From CAZHPA01 sp964533945 (lineage in GTDB: Bacteria; Bacillota; Clostridia; Lachnospirales; WRBF01): 64,000 nucleotides of DNA. Below are positions 42,299 through 50,992 of this stretch, in pieces. The stretch spans positions 62,001-126,000 of the forward strand of contig CAZHPA010000002.1 in assembly GCA_964533945.1 (NCBI GenBank). The letters run 5' to 3'. Position numbers and translations under genes: made by a program. Below the pieces are notes generated by a model, which had not been told where the DNA came from, made no database searches, and saw nothing but the letters and a program-made list of their open reading frames with translations. Numbering within the stretch: position 1 is the stretch's first letter; the number at the start of each line of letters is the position of its first letter.

Positions 42299-43156
42299 AT
42301 GAATTACGAACAAGTCGGCAACGACGTTATTTTGCACAACACAAACAGCTTTAATATTTGCGAAATATTAGAGTGCGGTCAATGTTTCCGCTTTTTTAAA
42401 CTGGATGCGTTAGATTATGTTATTGTGGCATTTTCCAAAGTTTTAAGAATTACGCAGCAAGGTAATACCGTTAAATTTCATAACACAACAACCCAAGATT
42501 TTGAAAATATATGGTTTGACTATTTCGATTTGCAAAGAAACTATGAAGAAATAAAACAACGTCTTTGCCAAGACGATGAAGTTATGCAAAAAGCTGTAAA
42601 CTTTGCAGGTGGCATACGCATATTAAATCAGGAAATTTGGGAATGCCTAATTTCGTTTATAATTTCCCAAAACAATAGAATACCTATGATTAAAAAAGCC
42701 GTAAACAATCTTTCTGTTTCTTATGGCAATAAAATATGTGACGAATACTATTCTTTCCCAACTATTGAGCAGCTTTTAAATAAAGAACCAGAACAATTAA
42801 AGCTTTGCAAAACAGGTTTTCGTGCTAAATATATATGTGATGCCGTTAATAAAATTAGCAACGGTGAAATTAAACTTAATGAATTTTCTAAAAAGCAAAC
42901 ACCAGAAATTAAAACAGAGTTAATGTCGATTAATGGCGTTGGCCCTAAAGTTTCAGATTGTGTGATGCTTTTTTCATGCAAAAGACACGAAGTTTTTCCG
43001 ACTGATGTTTGGATTAAAAGAATTGTTTATAAATTATATTTTAACGATAAAGACGTTAGTTTAAAGGAAATTTGGAACTTTTCGAATGAAAAATTTGGGG
43101 AACTTGCAGGGTTTGCACAACAATATTTATTTTATTATGCAAGAGAAAATTTTTAG
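42299..43156 (+). CDS. 8-oxoguanine DNA glycosylase/AP lyase (OGG family)
   Basis: 285 residues. N-terminal TBP-like domain with LECGQCFRF, then the HhH-GPD fold: ECLISFIISQNNRIPMI, GFRAKYI, the hairpin INGVGPKVSDC with the Schiff-base Lys, and the catalytic Asp in VFPTDVWIKR. It removes 8-oxoguanine from DNA. ATG behind AAAGGAAT. Confidence 0.88.
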   Translation: MNYEQVGNDVILHNTNSFNICEILECGQCFRFFKLDALDYVIVAFSKVLRITQQGNTVKFHNTTTQDFENIWFDYFDLQRNYEEIKQRLCQDDEVMQKAVNFAGGIRILNQEIWECLISFIISQNNRIPMIKKAVNNLSVSYGNKICDEYYSFPTIEQLLNKEPEQLKLCKTGFRAKYICDAVNKISNGEIKLNEFSKKQTPEIKTELMSINGVGPKVSDCVMLFSCKRHEVFPTDVWIKRIVYKLYFNDKDVSLKEIWNFSNEKFGELAGFAQQYLFYYARENF

Positions 43157-43160
43157 TCCA

Positions 43161-43189
43161 TTGCACTATACCATATTTTATGTTAAAAT
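43161..43189 (+). promoter_or_regulatory. SigA-type promoter of tsaE-tsaB-rimI
   Basis: TTGCAC at 43161-43166, 17 bases, TAAAAT at 43184-43189, about 36 bases before the tsaE ATG. Confidence 0.65.
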
Positions 43190-43225
43190 TTAATCCGATT
43201 GTTGGCTTTAAATGGGAGAATGAAT

Positions 43226-43666
43226 ATGTATAGAACAAATTGCCCTAAGCAAACCGAAGAAATAGCAGAAAAATTGGCAAAGTCTGCAAAACCGGGAGAT
43301 GTTTTTTGTTTAAGCGGAAATTTAGGGGCTGGAAAAACTGTTTTCGCTAAAGGATTTGCTAAAGGCTTAAAAATTAAAACGCAAATAACAAGCCCAACAT
43401 TTACAATAATTAACGAATATTTAGATGGAACGCTTCCGCTTTATCATTTTGATGTGTATCGAATTAATTCGGCTGAAGAAATGGAAGACTGCGGATACGA
43501 AGAATATTTTTATGGAGAAGGTGTTTGTTTAATTGAATGGGCGGAACTTATTAAGCAAATAATTCCAAAAAATGCCGTTTGGGTAACAATAGAATATGAA
43601 ACAAAAAATTCCGATAGCTTTAGAGTTATTAAAATAGAGGGATTGCATGAAAATTTTAGCACTTGA
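43226..43666 (+). CDS. tsaE: tRNA threonylcarbamoyladenosine biosynthesis ATPase TsaE
   Basis: 147 residues. P-loop in LSGNLGAGKTVFAKGFAKGL, TSPTFTIINEY and the HFDVYRI/EWAE motifs are diagnostic. It drives the TsaB/TsaD complex that makes t6A37 in tRNAs. I choose ATG 43226, spaced correctly after GGGAGA; longer starts run into the promoter. tsaB overlaps its end by 20 bases. No tsaD is present in the window. Confidence 0.93.
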   Translation: MYRTNCPKQTEEIAEKLAKSAKPGDVFCLSGNLGAGKTVFAKGFAKGLKIKTQITSPTFTIINEYLDGTLPLYHFDVYRINSAEEMEDCGYEEYFYGEGVCLIEWAELIKQIIPKNAVWVTIEYETKNSDSFRVIKIEGLHENFST

Positions 43667-44342
43667 CACAACAGGCAAAACAGCAACTGTTGCGCTTGTT
43701 TGCGAAACGCACACTATTGCCGAATTTACAACAAATTATAAAAAAAATCATTCAGAAGTGCTTATGCCTTTAATTTCAAGCTTGCTTGAAACCGTTGAAA
43801 CAAGCCTTTCAGACGTTGACTATATTGCAGTTTCAAGCGGTCCGGGTTCGTTTACAGGTTTAAGAATTGGGGCAGCAACGGCAAAAGCATTAGCACACGG
43901 AGCAGGAAAGAAAATTATTTCTGTTCCAACACTATTAGCATTGGCATACAATGTATATGATACCCAAAAAATTATTATTCCGATTATGGATGCAAGAAGA
44001 AACCAAGTGTACACAGCTTTTTTTAAATATCAAAATAATAAACTTTTAAACATTACGGAATATATGACAAAAAGCATTGATGAAATATTAACCCTAGCGC
44101 AAAGGGTATCAAATGAGCATAAAGCAGGCGTTGTTTTTATAGGTGATGCAACGCTTTTGTTTAAAGAGCAAATTTTAAAAGAAGGTTTTTTAGTTGCCAA
44201 TCCAAATTTTAATATGCAGCGTGCATCATCTGTTGGCATGGCAGCTTTTTTAATTGCTTTTGCTGATGAAAGCATGGGTTATAATGAATTTACACCGTTT
44301 TACTTGAGAGCTTCTCAGGCAGAAAGGGAATTTCAAAAATGA
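43647..44342 (+). CDS. tsaB: tRNA threonylcarbamoyladenosine biosynthesis protein TsaB
   Basis: 231 residues, ASKHA fold. ILALDTTGKTATVAL at the start, then SSGPGSFTGLRIGAATAKALAHG, then PIMDARRNQVYTA. It binds TsaD in the t6A complex. ATG inside the end of tsaE, and it overlaps rimI by 4 bases, so the three genes are translationally coupled. Confidence 0.94.
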   Translation: MKILALDTTGKTATVALVCETHTIAEFTTNYKKNHSEVLMPLISSLLETVETSLSDVDYIAVSSGPGSFTGLRIGAATAKALAHGAGKKIISVPTLLALAYNVYDTQKIIIPIMDARRNQVYTAFFKYQNNKLLNITEYMTKSIDEILTLAQRVSNEHKAGVVFIGDATLLFKEQILKEGFLVANPNFNMQRASSVGMAAFLIAFADESMGYNEFTPFYLRASQAEREFQK

Positions 44343-44785
44343 TTAAAGTCGAGCGAATGAAATTAAAACATATCGAACAAGTTTATGCAATAGAAAAGGA
44401 CAGCTTTTCAATACCATGGACAAGAGAAGATTTTAGAAAAGAAGTTGAAGAAAACGAGCGTGCAATATATGTTGTTGCGGTTGAAGGCGTTAAAGTTTTG
44501 GGTTATGGCGGAATGTGGCATATTGTTAACGAAGGGCATATAACAAATGTTGCAGTTAAAGAAGAATGTCGCAAAAAAGGCATTGGTTCTATGATTTTGG
44601 AAGAATTGATTAAAATTAGCATAGAAAACGAAATGATTGGAATAACACTTGAAGTTCGGGTCGGAAACAGTGATGCAATGAAGCTATATTCAAAATATGG
44701 CTTTAAAGTTGAAGGCTATCGCAAAAATTACTATTCTGATACAAGAGAAGATGCCATTGTAATGTGGAAATATAATGATAAATAG
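44339..44785 (+). CDS. rimI: Ribosomal protein-alanine N-acetyltransferase
   Basis: 148-residue GNAT enzyme. Acetyl-CoA binding motif A VKEECRKKGIGSMILEELI and LEVRVGNSDAMKLYSKYGFKVEG are typical of RimI. The usual target is the N-terminus of ribosomal protein S18. Third gene of tsaE-tsaB-rimI, a common Firmicutes order. Confidence 0.92.
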   Translation: MIKVERMKLKHIEQVYAIEKDSFSIPWTREDFRKEVEENERAIYVVAVEGVKVLGYGGMWHIVNEGHITNVAVKEECRKKGIGSMILEELIKISIENEMIGITLEVRVGNSDAMKLYSKYGFKVEGYRKNYYSDTREDAIVMWKYNDK

Positions 44786-44797
44786 GGGGCTGCTAAG

Positions 44798-47179
44798 TTG
44801 GTAAAAGAGCTTGATTATACAAAATTAAAGCAATTTATAAAAATTGAAGATTTAAACTTCAGAACAACAAAGGAGCTAGAAAGCTACACAGACATAATAG
44901 GGCAAGAGCGGGCTAAAAAAGCTTTAGAATTTGGACTTAGCGTTAAAATGAAAGGCTATAACATTTACGTTTCGGGGCTTCCTGGAACAGGCAGAACAAC
45001 TTTTTCTGAACAATTTGCAAGAAAAATTGCCAAAACCGAAAAAACACCTCCCGATTTATGCTATGTATATAATTTTAAAAATCCAAAATGCCCCAAAATG
45101 TTAATGCTTCCTCCAGGAACAGGTAAGATAATTAAGGAAGAACTTGACGACCTTATTAACCGCCTTACAAATGAACTCCCCAAGGTTTTTAGTGATAAAG
45201 ATTTTGAAAACAGCAAGGCTGAAATAGTTAAAAGCTATCATGATAAGCGAGAAGAAATAATTAAAGTTGTTACAGAAGAAGCAAGAGAGCAAATGTTTGG
45301 AGTTAAAACTACAAACACAGGAATTTATTTTATGCCTATCGTTGATGGAGAAATCATTTCAGAGGAACAATTTGATGCACTACCTCAAGATAAAAAAGAC
45401 GAAATATCTAAAAATTCTGAAGCAATCCAAAAAAGAGCACAAGAGGCAATGCGTGAAATAAAAGACTATGAAAAATTAATTAGAAAAGATGTTGATGATT
45501 TTGAATATAGCATTGCCCTTCTTGCTGTTGGTCATCAATTAAGCCCTTTGCTTGAAAAATATAGTAATAATGATGATGTTGTTAAATATCTTTTGGAAAT
45601 TAAGGAAGACATTTTAGAAAATGTTGCCGATTTTTTAGAACAGGAAACAAGTGAAGAAGCTGTGTTTCCTTGGTATCCTAAAAAAGCACCAGAAGATAAC
45701 TTTTCAAAATATAAAGTAAATTTATTAACAGACAACTCAAATCAAACAGGAGCGCCGGTTATTGTAGATTTTAACCCAACATATTCTAATTTAATCGGTG
45801 AAATAGAATATGATAATGAGTATGGAAATTTAATAACCGATTTTATGAAAATTAAGCCGGGCTTAATTCATAAAGCAAACGGTGGCTATTTAATATTGCA
45901 AGCATATGATTTATTTTCTAATTATCACGCTTGGGAAGCTTTAAGGCGTGTTCTTTTAACAAAAGAAGTTGTAACAGAATGCTTGCGCGAATATTCAACA
46001 GGAGCGCTAGTTTCAGGAATTAAACCTGAGCCTGTGCCAATTGATTTAAAAGTTATTATAGTTGGAACAGATTTCTTCTATAACTTGCTTTATGAATATG
46101 ATGATGAATTTTCAAAATTGTTTAAAATATATGCCGATTTCGATTATGAAATGAACCATACAAAAGATATTATAGAGCAAATATCACGCTATGTTAAAGC
46201 ATTTGTTGAAAAAGAAAAAACGCTTGAATTTAGCGCATTAGCAGTTGCTGCTGTAATTGAACATAGCGTAAGGCTTGCTGAACGGCAAGGCAAATTAACA
46301 ACACGTTTTAACCGCATTTGTGAGGTTCTTGCCGAAGCATATACATGGGCAAAGCTTGAAGATGCTTCAATTATAACTGAAAAGCACGTTAAAAAAGCTA
46401 TTTCAGAGCATGAATTTCGCTTTAACATGTATGAAGAAAAGCTTTCTGAATTAATTGAACAAGAAATAATTATGATTGATACGCATGGCTTTAAAGTTGG
46501 GCAAATTAACGGTCTTGCCGTATTTGATGCCGGCGACTATGCTTTTGCAAAGCCAAGCAAAATTACAGCAACAACATATGTTGGAAAAGCCGGAATAATT
46601 AATATAGAAAAAGAAGCAGAAATGAGCGGCTCTATTCACGATAAAGGAGTTCAAGTTTTAAGCGGATTTTTAGGGCAAACATATGCGCAAGAATTTCCTT
46701 TATCATTGTCATGCAGGCTTTGTTTTGAACAAACATATAGTGGTGTTGATGGTGATAGTGCTTCAAGCACAGAACTTTACGCAGTTTTATCAAGCCTTGC
46801 AGATGTTCCAATTAATCAGGAAATAGCCGTTACAGGAAGTATAAATCAGCGTGGAGAAATACAAGCTATTGGAGGAGTTACTTATAAAATTGAGGGCTTT
46901 TTCGATTTATGCAACAAAAGAGGGTTAACCGGCAAGCAAGGAGTAGTTATTCCGTATCAAAATGTTAAAGATTTAGTTTTAAAAGATGAAGTAATTGAAG
47001 CAGTTAAAAACGGCATTTTCCATATATACCCTATAAGCCATGTTGATGAAGGCATTGAAATATTAACAGGCATTAAAGCCGGAATTAAAAACGAAAAAGG
47101 CAAATATTCGCCCGGAACAATACATGGAAGAATATTTAAGAAATTAAAAGATTTTTACAAAAAATCAATTAATGAATAA
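44798..47179 (+). CDS. Lon-family ATP-dependent protease (LonB/LonC-like)
   Basis: 793 residues, cytoplasmic. AAA domain with Walker A-like GLPGTGRTTFSEQ near residue 60 (an Arg replaces the usual Lys), a long coiled-coil insert (about 110-250) and GGYLILQAYDLF. The Lon protease domain carries the catalytic Ser in DGDSASSTELYA and Lys in GGVTYKIEGF. This AAA_32 type is found beside housekeeping genes in Clostridia. The altered Walker Lys could impair ATP hydrolysis, as reported for the LonC subtype. TTG start behind AGGGGG. Confidence 0.87.
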   Translation: MVKELDYTKLKQFIKIEDLNFRTTKELESYTDIIGQERAKKALEFGLSVKMKGYNIYVSGLPGTGRTTFSEQFARKIAKTEKTPPDLCYVYNFKNPKCPKMLMLPPGTGKIIKEELDDLINRLTNELPKVFSDKDFENSKAEIVKSYHDKREEIIKVVTEEAREQMFGVKTTNTGIYFMPIVDGEIISEEQFDALPQDKKDEISKNSEAIQKRAQEAMREIKDYEKLIRKDVDDFEYSIALLAVGHQLSPLLEKYSNNDDVVKYLLEIKEDILENVADFLEQETSEEAVFPWYPKKAPEDNFSKYKVNLLTDNSNQTGAPVIVDFNPTYSNLIGEIEYDNEYGNLITDFMKIKPGLIHKANGGYLILQAYDLFSNYHAWEALRRVLLTKEVVTECLREYSTGALVSGIKPEPVPIDLKVIIVGTDFFYNLLYEYDDEFSKLFKIYADFDYEMNHTKDIIEQISRYVKAFVEKEKTLEFSALAVAAVIEHSVRLAERQGKLTTRFNRICEVLAEAYTWAKLEDASIITEKHVKKAISEHEFRFNMYEEKLSELIEQEIIMIDTHGFKVGQINGLAVFDAGDYAFAKPSKITATTYVGKAGIINIEKEAEMSGSIHDKGVQVLSGFLGQTYAQEFPLSLSCRLCFEQTYSGVDGDSASSTELYAVLSSLADVPINQEIAVTGSINQRGEIQAIGGVTYKIEGFFDLCNKRGLTGKQGVVIPYQNVKDLVLKDEVIEAVKNGIFHIYPISHVDEGIEILTGIKAGIKNEKGKYSPGTIHGRIFKKLKDFYKKSINE

Positions 47180-47189
47180 GTATTTTAAA

Positions 47190-47230
47190 AACCTTCTTGC
47201 AAATAATAATTTAGCAAGGAGGTGTTTTTT
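47190..47230 (+). terminator. Hairpin with T-run overlapping the vanW ribosome binding site
   Basis: ACCTTCTTGC (47191-47200) pairs with GCAAGGAGGT (47214-47223, one mismatch), followed by GTTTTTT. It has the form of the terminator for the Lon-family gene, yet its 3' arm is the AAGGAGG of the next gene and its T-run touches that gene's ATG. Confidence 0.75.
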
Positions 47231-47920
47231 ATGAAAGTGGCAACCTTATTAATAATTTGTTGTATTTGCATGGTAGGCTGCAACGGAAAATCACAAAACA
47301 TGGCAAATGCAGTTATAAATGCAGTTCCTCCTGATTTTGGAGGTTTGGCAAGCTCTGAAAGTTCCGAAACTATTGGGGAATATACAACCAAATTCGACTC
47401 TCAAAAATCAGCACGAGGCAAAAATATTATGCGTGCTTCAAAAGCTATAGATGAAATAATAGTTAATCCGGGCCAAGAGTTTTCGTTCAACAATGCTGTT
47501 GGCCCAACAACAAAAAGTAATGGATTTGAATTAGCCCGTATTTTTATAAAAGGCGAGGAGAAAAAAGGATATGGTGGAGGCGTTTGCCAAGTTAGCAGCA
47601 CGCTATATAACGCCGTTTTGCAAGCAGGGCTTGAAGTTACAGAACGCCATGTTCATTCAAAAGAAGTTTTTTATGTTCCAAAAGATAAAGACGCAGCAAC
47701 CTCACATGGAGGAATAGATTTTAAATTTGTTAATAACAAAGATTTCCCTATTAAAATACAAAGCTATACAGTAGACAATAAAGTTACAACAGCCATAATG
47801 ATTTCCCCCTCTGCAATAAATGAGGGGGAAAACTTAATTAAATTCAACAACAGTAACTCCGGCATCTCCTTCCCCAAATTTTCCCAGCCTGTAGCTTTTA
47901 ACGTGGGTGTGGCGTTTTAA
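47231..47920 (+). CDS. VanW-family lipoprotein
   Basis: 229 residues. A lipobox-like sequence (ICMVGC, Cys near 17) predicts membrane anchoring. The VanW domain is clear: KSARGKNIMRASKAIDEIIVNPGQEFSFN, GPTTKSNGFELARIF, GGGVCQVSSTLYNAVLQAGLEV. VanW occurs in some vancomycin-resistance clusters but is widespread and of unknown function; this copy has no resistance genes nearby. The last 29 codons run antisense through the end of mutS2, so the C-terminus is probably an acquired read-through. ATG 47231 follows AAGGAGG. Confidence 0.87.
   Translation: MKVATLLIICCICMVGCNGKSQNMANAVINAVPPDFGGLASSESSETIGEYTTKFDSQKSARGKNIMRASKAIDEIIVNPGQEFSFNNAVGPTTKSNGFELARIFIKGEEKKGYGGGVCQVSSTLYNAVLQAGLEVTERHVHSKEVFYVPKDKDAATSHGGIDFKFVNNKDFPIKIQSYTVDNKVTTAIMISPSAINEGENLIKFNNSNSGISFPKFSQPVAFNVGVAF
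47803..47832. other. Hairpin inside the vanW 3' end, just outside mutS2
   Basis: TTCCCCCTC pairs with GAGGGGGAA around a 10-base loop, immediately past the mutS2 stop. It looks like an old terminator or 3'-end structure for mutS2 that is now translated as part of vanW. Confidence 0.6.
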
Positions 47921-50194
47921 GTGTTCATGTATTGCCGCCCTTAAAACTCCTGTTCCTTTTCCGTGTATAATTGTAACTTGGGAAATTCCTGAAAGATATG
48001 CATCATCAAGGTATTTATCTGTCTTTTCAATTCCTTCCGAAACTAAATAGCCTCTTAAATCAAGTTCTGGCGAAACAGTTAAGCTTTTTTGAAGCTTAAC
48101 GCTATGAGAAACTGCTTTATTGTTAAATTTAATTGTTTGTTCGCTTTCATCATGTGATAAGTCTTTAATTTTAACTTTTATTTTCATTATTCCGGCCAAA
48201 ACGGTTACTTCCTTGTCCGAATCAATTGAAGTTATAATTCCGCTTTGATTTAGCGTTCTAACAAAAACTTTGTCGCCTTTACTTAATTTTTTAGTAATGG
48301 GCTTGTAGTTTACTTTATGCTCTGTTGACTTTTCAAGCTGCGAAAGTTTTTCGCTAATTTTTTGCCTAGCTTCTGAAATTGATTTTTGAGAGCTATTTTC
48401 TTTAAGCTGCTTTTGAAAATCTTTAAAAAGAACATCTGCTTCTTCTTTTGCTTTTTGCATTAACTCTCTTGCTTCTTCTTTTGCTTTTTGAAGTAGTTTT
48501 TCACGTTGACTGTTTAGTTTTTGCTTTTGAATTTCCGCTTCTTTATGCAGCTTTTCCGCTTCTTGTCTAAATGCTTCTGCTCTTTCTTTTTCAATAGATA
48601 ACTGCTTACGGCTTATTTCAAGGTCTGTTATAACATCTTCAAGGCGAACGTTTTCATTGCTTAATGTTTCTTTTGCAGCCGAAATAATATAATCTGGAAG
48701 CCCTAATTTTTGAGAAATTGCAAATGCATTACTTTTGCCCGGAACTCCAATTAAAAGCTTATATGTTGGGCGCAGAGTTTGAACATCAAATTCACAGCAA
48801 GCATTTTCTAAGCCTTTTGTTGAAAGCGCATACACCTTTAATTCACTGTAGTGGGTTGTAACAATTGTTCTAACTTTTAGCCCATGAAGAAATTGCAAAA
48901 TTGCAATAGCCAATGCCGCTCCTTCTGTTGGGTCTGTTCCTGCTCCTAATTCGTCAAGCAAAACAAGCGAATTGCAAGTTACTTCATCAAGTATTTTAAC
49001 TATGTTGCACATATGAGAAGAAAACGTGCTAAGGCTTTGTTCAATGCTTTGCTCGTCGCCTATATCTGCAAAAATGTTGTCGAAAACGCTAAGTTCGGAA
49101 TTGTCATTGGCGGCAATATGCAAACCGGCTTGTCCCATTAATGTAAAAAGCCCTACGGTTTTTAAAGAAACAGTTTTACCACCTGTGTTTGGCCCTGTAA
49201 TTAAAAGTGTTGTAAAGTCTTTGCCGATGTAAATATCTGTTGGAACTACTGTAGTTTTATTTAAAAGAGGGTGTCTTCCTTTTCTAATGTTAATGTACCC
49301 GTTATCGTTAAAAACAGGTTGGCTTCCATTCATTGCAAGAGAAAGCTCACCTTTTGCAAAAACAAAGTCGATATATGTTAGCGTTTGCGAATTTAAAAGC
49401 AACAGTTCACTACTTTCTGCAACCATAGAAGATAGCTTAATTAAAATCTTTTCAATTTCTTTTTTCTCATCTGCATCAAGTTCTCTAATTTTATTGTTTA
49501 GCTGCACAACACTAATTGGTTCTATGAAAACCGTTGCTCCTGTTGAAGATTGGTCGTGAATCATGCCGTTAAACGAATTTTTATATTCCTGCTTTATAGG
49601 AACACAAAAGCGCCCGTTTCGCATAGTTATAACCGAATCTTGAAGCATTGTTTTGTATGTTTGGGAATGTATTACGCTATTTAATTGCTCTCTAATTTTA
49701 TCATTTTGTATTTTAATATTTCGGCGTATAGTTAATAGCGCTTGGCTTGCATCATCCGCTATTTCGGTGCTGTTGATAATACAACGGTTTATTTCACGCT
49801 CAAGCTGCGGAACCGTTTGTATTGCCGAAAAATACGGAAAAAGAATTGGGAAAACGTCATTTTTATTTTCTGCCTTTGAATAGTTAACGGTTTTTTTGCA
49901 AACATATAAAAATTCCCCAACATGCAAAAGCTCCTCTATTGATAAAACGCCACCAATTGCTGTACGCTTAATTGATTCCTCAACATCATGTATACCGCCT
50001 AACGGCAAAGAACCCTTTTTTAATATCATGCTTACAGCTTCTGTTGTTTCTTTTTGCCATGCTTCAATTTCTTCTCTATCGCAAGAAGGCAATAATTCAA
50101 AACACATCTGCTTGCCCATTTTTGATATTGCTTTTGATTTAAGCATATCTATTATTTTGTTAAATTCCAATGTTGTTATCGCTTTTTGGTTCAA
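47834..50194 (-). CDS. mutS2: Endonuclease MutS2
   Basis: 786 residues. Domains: helical core; MutS ATPase with Walker A LLITGPNTGGKTVSLKTVG, Walker B LVLLDELGAGTDPTEG; a long coiled coil (about 510-630, Glu/Lys/Gln-rich); a KOW-like segment; and a C-terminal Smr nuclease domain with LDLRG and IIHGKGTGVLR. It suppresses homologous recombination and, in Bacillus, rescues collided ribosomes. TTG start at 50194. It converges on vanW with an 87-base overlap. Confidence 0.95.
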   Translation of the reverse strand: MNQKAITTLEFNKIIDMLKSKAISKMGKQMCFELLPSCDREEIEAWQKETTEAVSMILKKGSLPLGGIHDVEESIKRTAIGGVLSIEELLHVGEFLYVCKKTVNYSKAENKNDVFPILFPYFSAIQTVPQLEREINRCIINSTEIADDASQALLTIRRNIKIQNDKIREQLNSVIHSQTYKTMLQDSVITMRNGRFCVPIKQEYKNSFNGMIHDQSSTGATVFIEPISVVQLNNKIRELDADEKKEIEKILIKLSSMVAESSELLLLNSQTLTYIDFVFAKGELSLAMNGSQPVFNDNGYINIRKGRHPLLNKTTVVPTDIYIGKDFTTLLITGPNTGGKTVSLKTVGLFTLMGQAGLHIAANDNSELSVFDNIFADIGDEQSIEQSLSTFSSHMCNIVKILDEVTCNSLVLLDELGAGTDPTEGAALAIAILQFLHGLKVRTIVTTHYSELKVYALSTKGLENACCEFDVQTLRPTYKLLIGVPGKSNAFAISQKLGLPDYIISAAKETLSNENVRLEDVITDLEISRKQLSIEKERAEAFRQEAEKLHKEAEIQKQKLNSQREKLLQKAKEEARELMQKAKEEADVLFKDFQKQLKENSSQKSISEARQKISEKLSQLEKSTEHKVNYKPITKKLSKGDKVFVRTLNQSGIITSIDSDKEVTVLAGIMKIKVKIKDLSHDESEQTIKFNNKAVSHSVKLQKSLTVSPELDLRGYLVSEGIEKTDKYLDDAYLSGISQVTIIHGKGTGVLRAAIHEHLKRHTHVKSYRLGKFGEGDAGVTVVEFN

Positions 50195-50231
50195 AAGTTA
50201 TCAATCCAATCTAAAAATCTTAAAAAATATA

Positions 50232-50260
50232 TAGACAATTAAATTAAACTATGCTATAAT
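50232..50260 (+). promoter_or_regulatory. SigA-type promoter of tRNA-Arg
   Basis: TAGACA at 50232-50237, 17 bases, TATAAT at 50255-50260, ending 12 bases before the tRNA. Confidence 0.75.
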
Positions 50261-50272
50261 ATATAGTAATGA

Positions 50273-50346
50273 GTATTTGTAGCTCAGTTGGATAGAGCAA
50301 TCGCCTCCTAAGCGATAGGTCGCAGGTTCAAATCCTGTCAAGTACA
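50273..50346 (+). tRNA. tRNA-Arg (CCT)
   Basis: 74 bases: acceptor GTATTTG/CAAGTAC, D-arm GCTC...GAGC, anticodon arm ATCGC-CTCCTAA-GCGAT with CCT, T-arm GCAGG-TTCAAAT-CCTGT. No CCA is encoded. It has its own promoter, but only one base separates it from the converging engB stop, leaving no room for a separate terminator. Confidence 0.93.
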
Positions 50347-50347
50347 C

Positions 50348-50947
50348 TTAATCTGCCTCTTTGCTTAAAGCAAGGAGGCTTATTATTTCCCAAAGTTCCT
50401 CTTTGCCGGCTTTAGTTTCGCTTGAAAACGGAATTAAAATTTCTTCCTTTTCCATTTCCAAACCTTTTCTTATTATACTAATATGTTTGCTTAATTGGCT
50501 TCTTTTTATTTTATCGGCTTTTGTTGCAGCAATAACTATTTTGTAATTATAGTGTTTAAGCCAATCGTACATTAGCTTGTCATTTTTTGAAGGCTCATGT
50601 CTTATATCTATAAGTAAAATAATAAGCTTTAGAGAATGCCGCTTTAATAAATACCCTTCAACCATTTCGCCCCACTTTAAAGATTCAGAGCGTGAAATTT
50701 TTGCATAGCCATAGCCGGGTAAATCTACAAAGTACAATAAATTTTCAACATTATAGAAATTAATTGTTCGTGTTTTGCCAGGGTTTTGGCTTGTTCGTGC
50801 AAGTGCTTTACGGTTTATCATTGTATTAATTAAAGACGATTTGCCAACATTTGACTTTCCAGCAAATGCAACTTCTGGCTTTCCATCGGATGGAAACTGT
50901 GAAAGTTTAACTCCCACAGCTTCCAATACTACATTAACAACATTCAT
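50348..50947 (-). CDS. engB: Ribosome biogenesis GTPase EngB (YsxC/YihA)
   Basis: 199 residues. G1 FAGKSNVGKSSLIN, G3 FVDLPGYGYAKIS, G4 AATKADK. Assists late 50S subunit assembly. ATG behind AAGGAAGG, 45 bases after nrdJ on the same strand. Confidence 0.95.
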   Translation of the reverse strand: MNVVNVVLEAVGVKLSQFPSDGKPEVAFAGKSNVGKSSLINTMINRKALARTSQNPGKTRTINFYNVENLLYFVDLPGYGYAKISRSESLKWGEMVEGYLLKRHSLKLIILLIDIRHEPSKNDKLMYDWLKHYNYKIVIAATKADKIKRSQLSKHISIIRKGLEMEKEEILIPFSSETKAGKEELWEIISLLALSKEAD

Positions 50948-50992
50948 TTAATTACCTTCCTTAAACCTTCCCTTTATTAAGAAATTGCCTTT

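Noticed and set aside
47231..47920. VanW as a vancomycin-resistance determinant
   Set aside because: No vanH, vanA/B, vanX or vanRS genes nearby; VanW domains are common in Clostridia with no resistance role shown.
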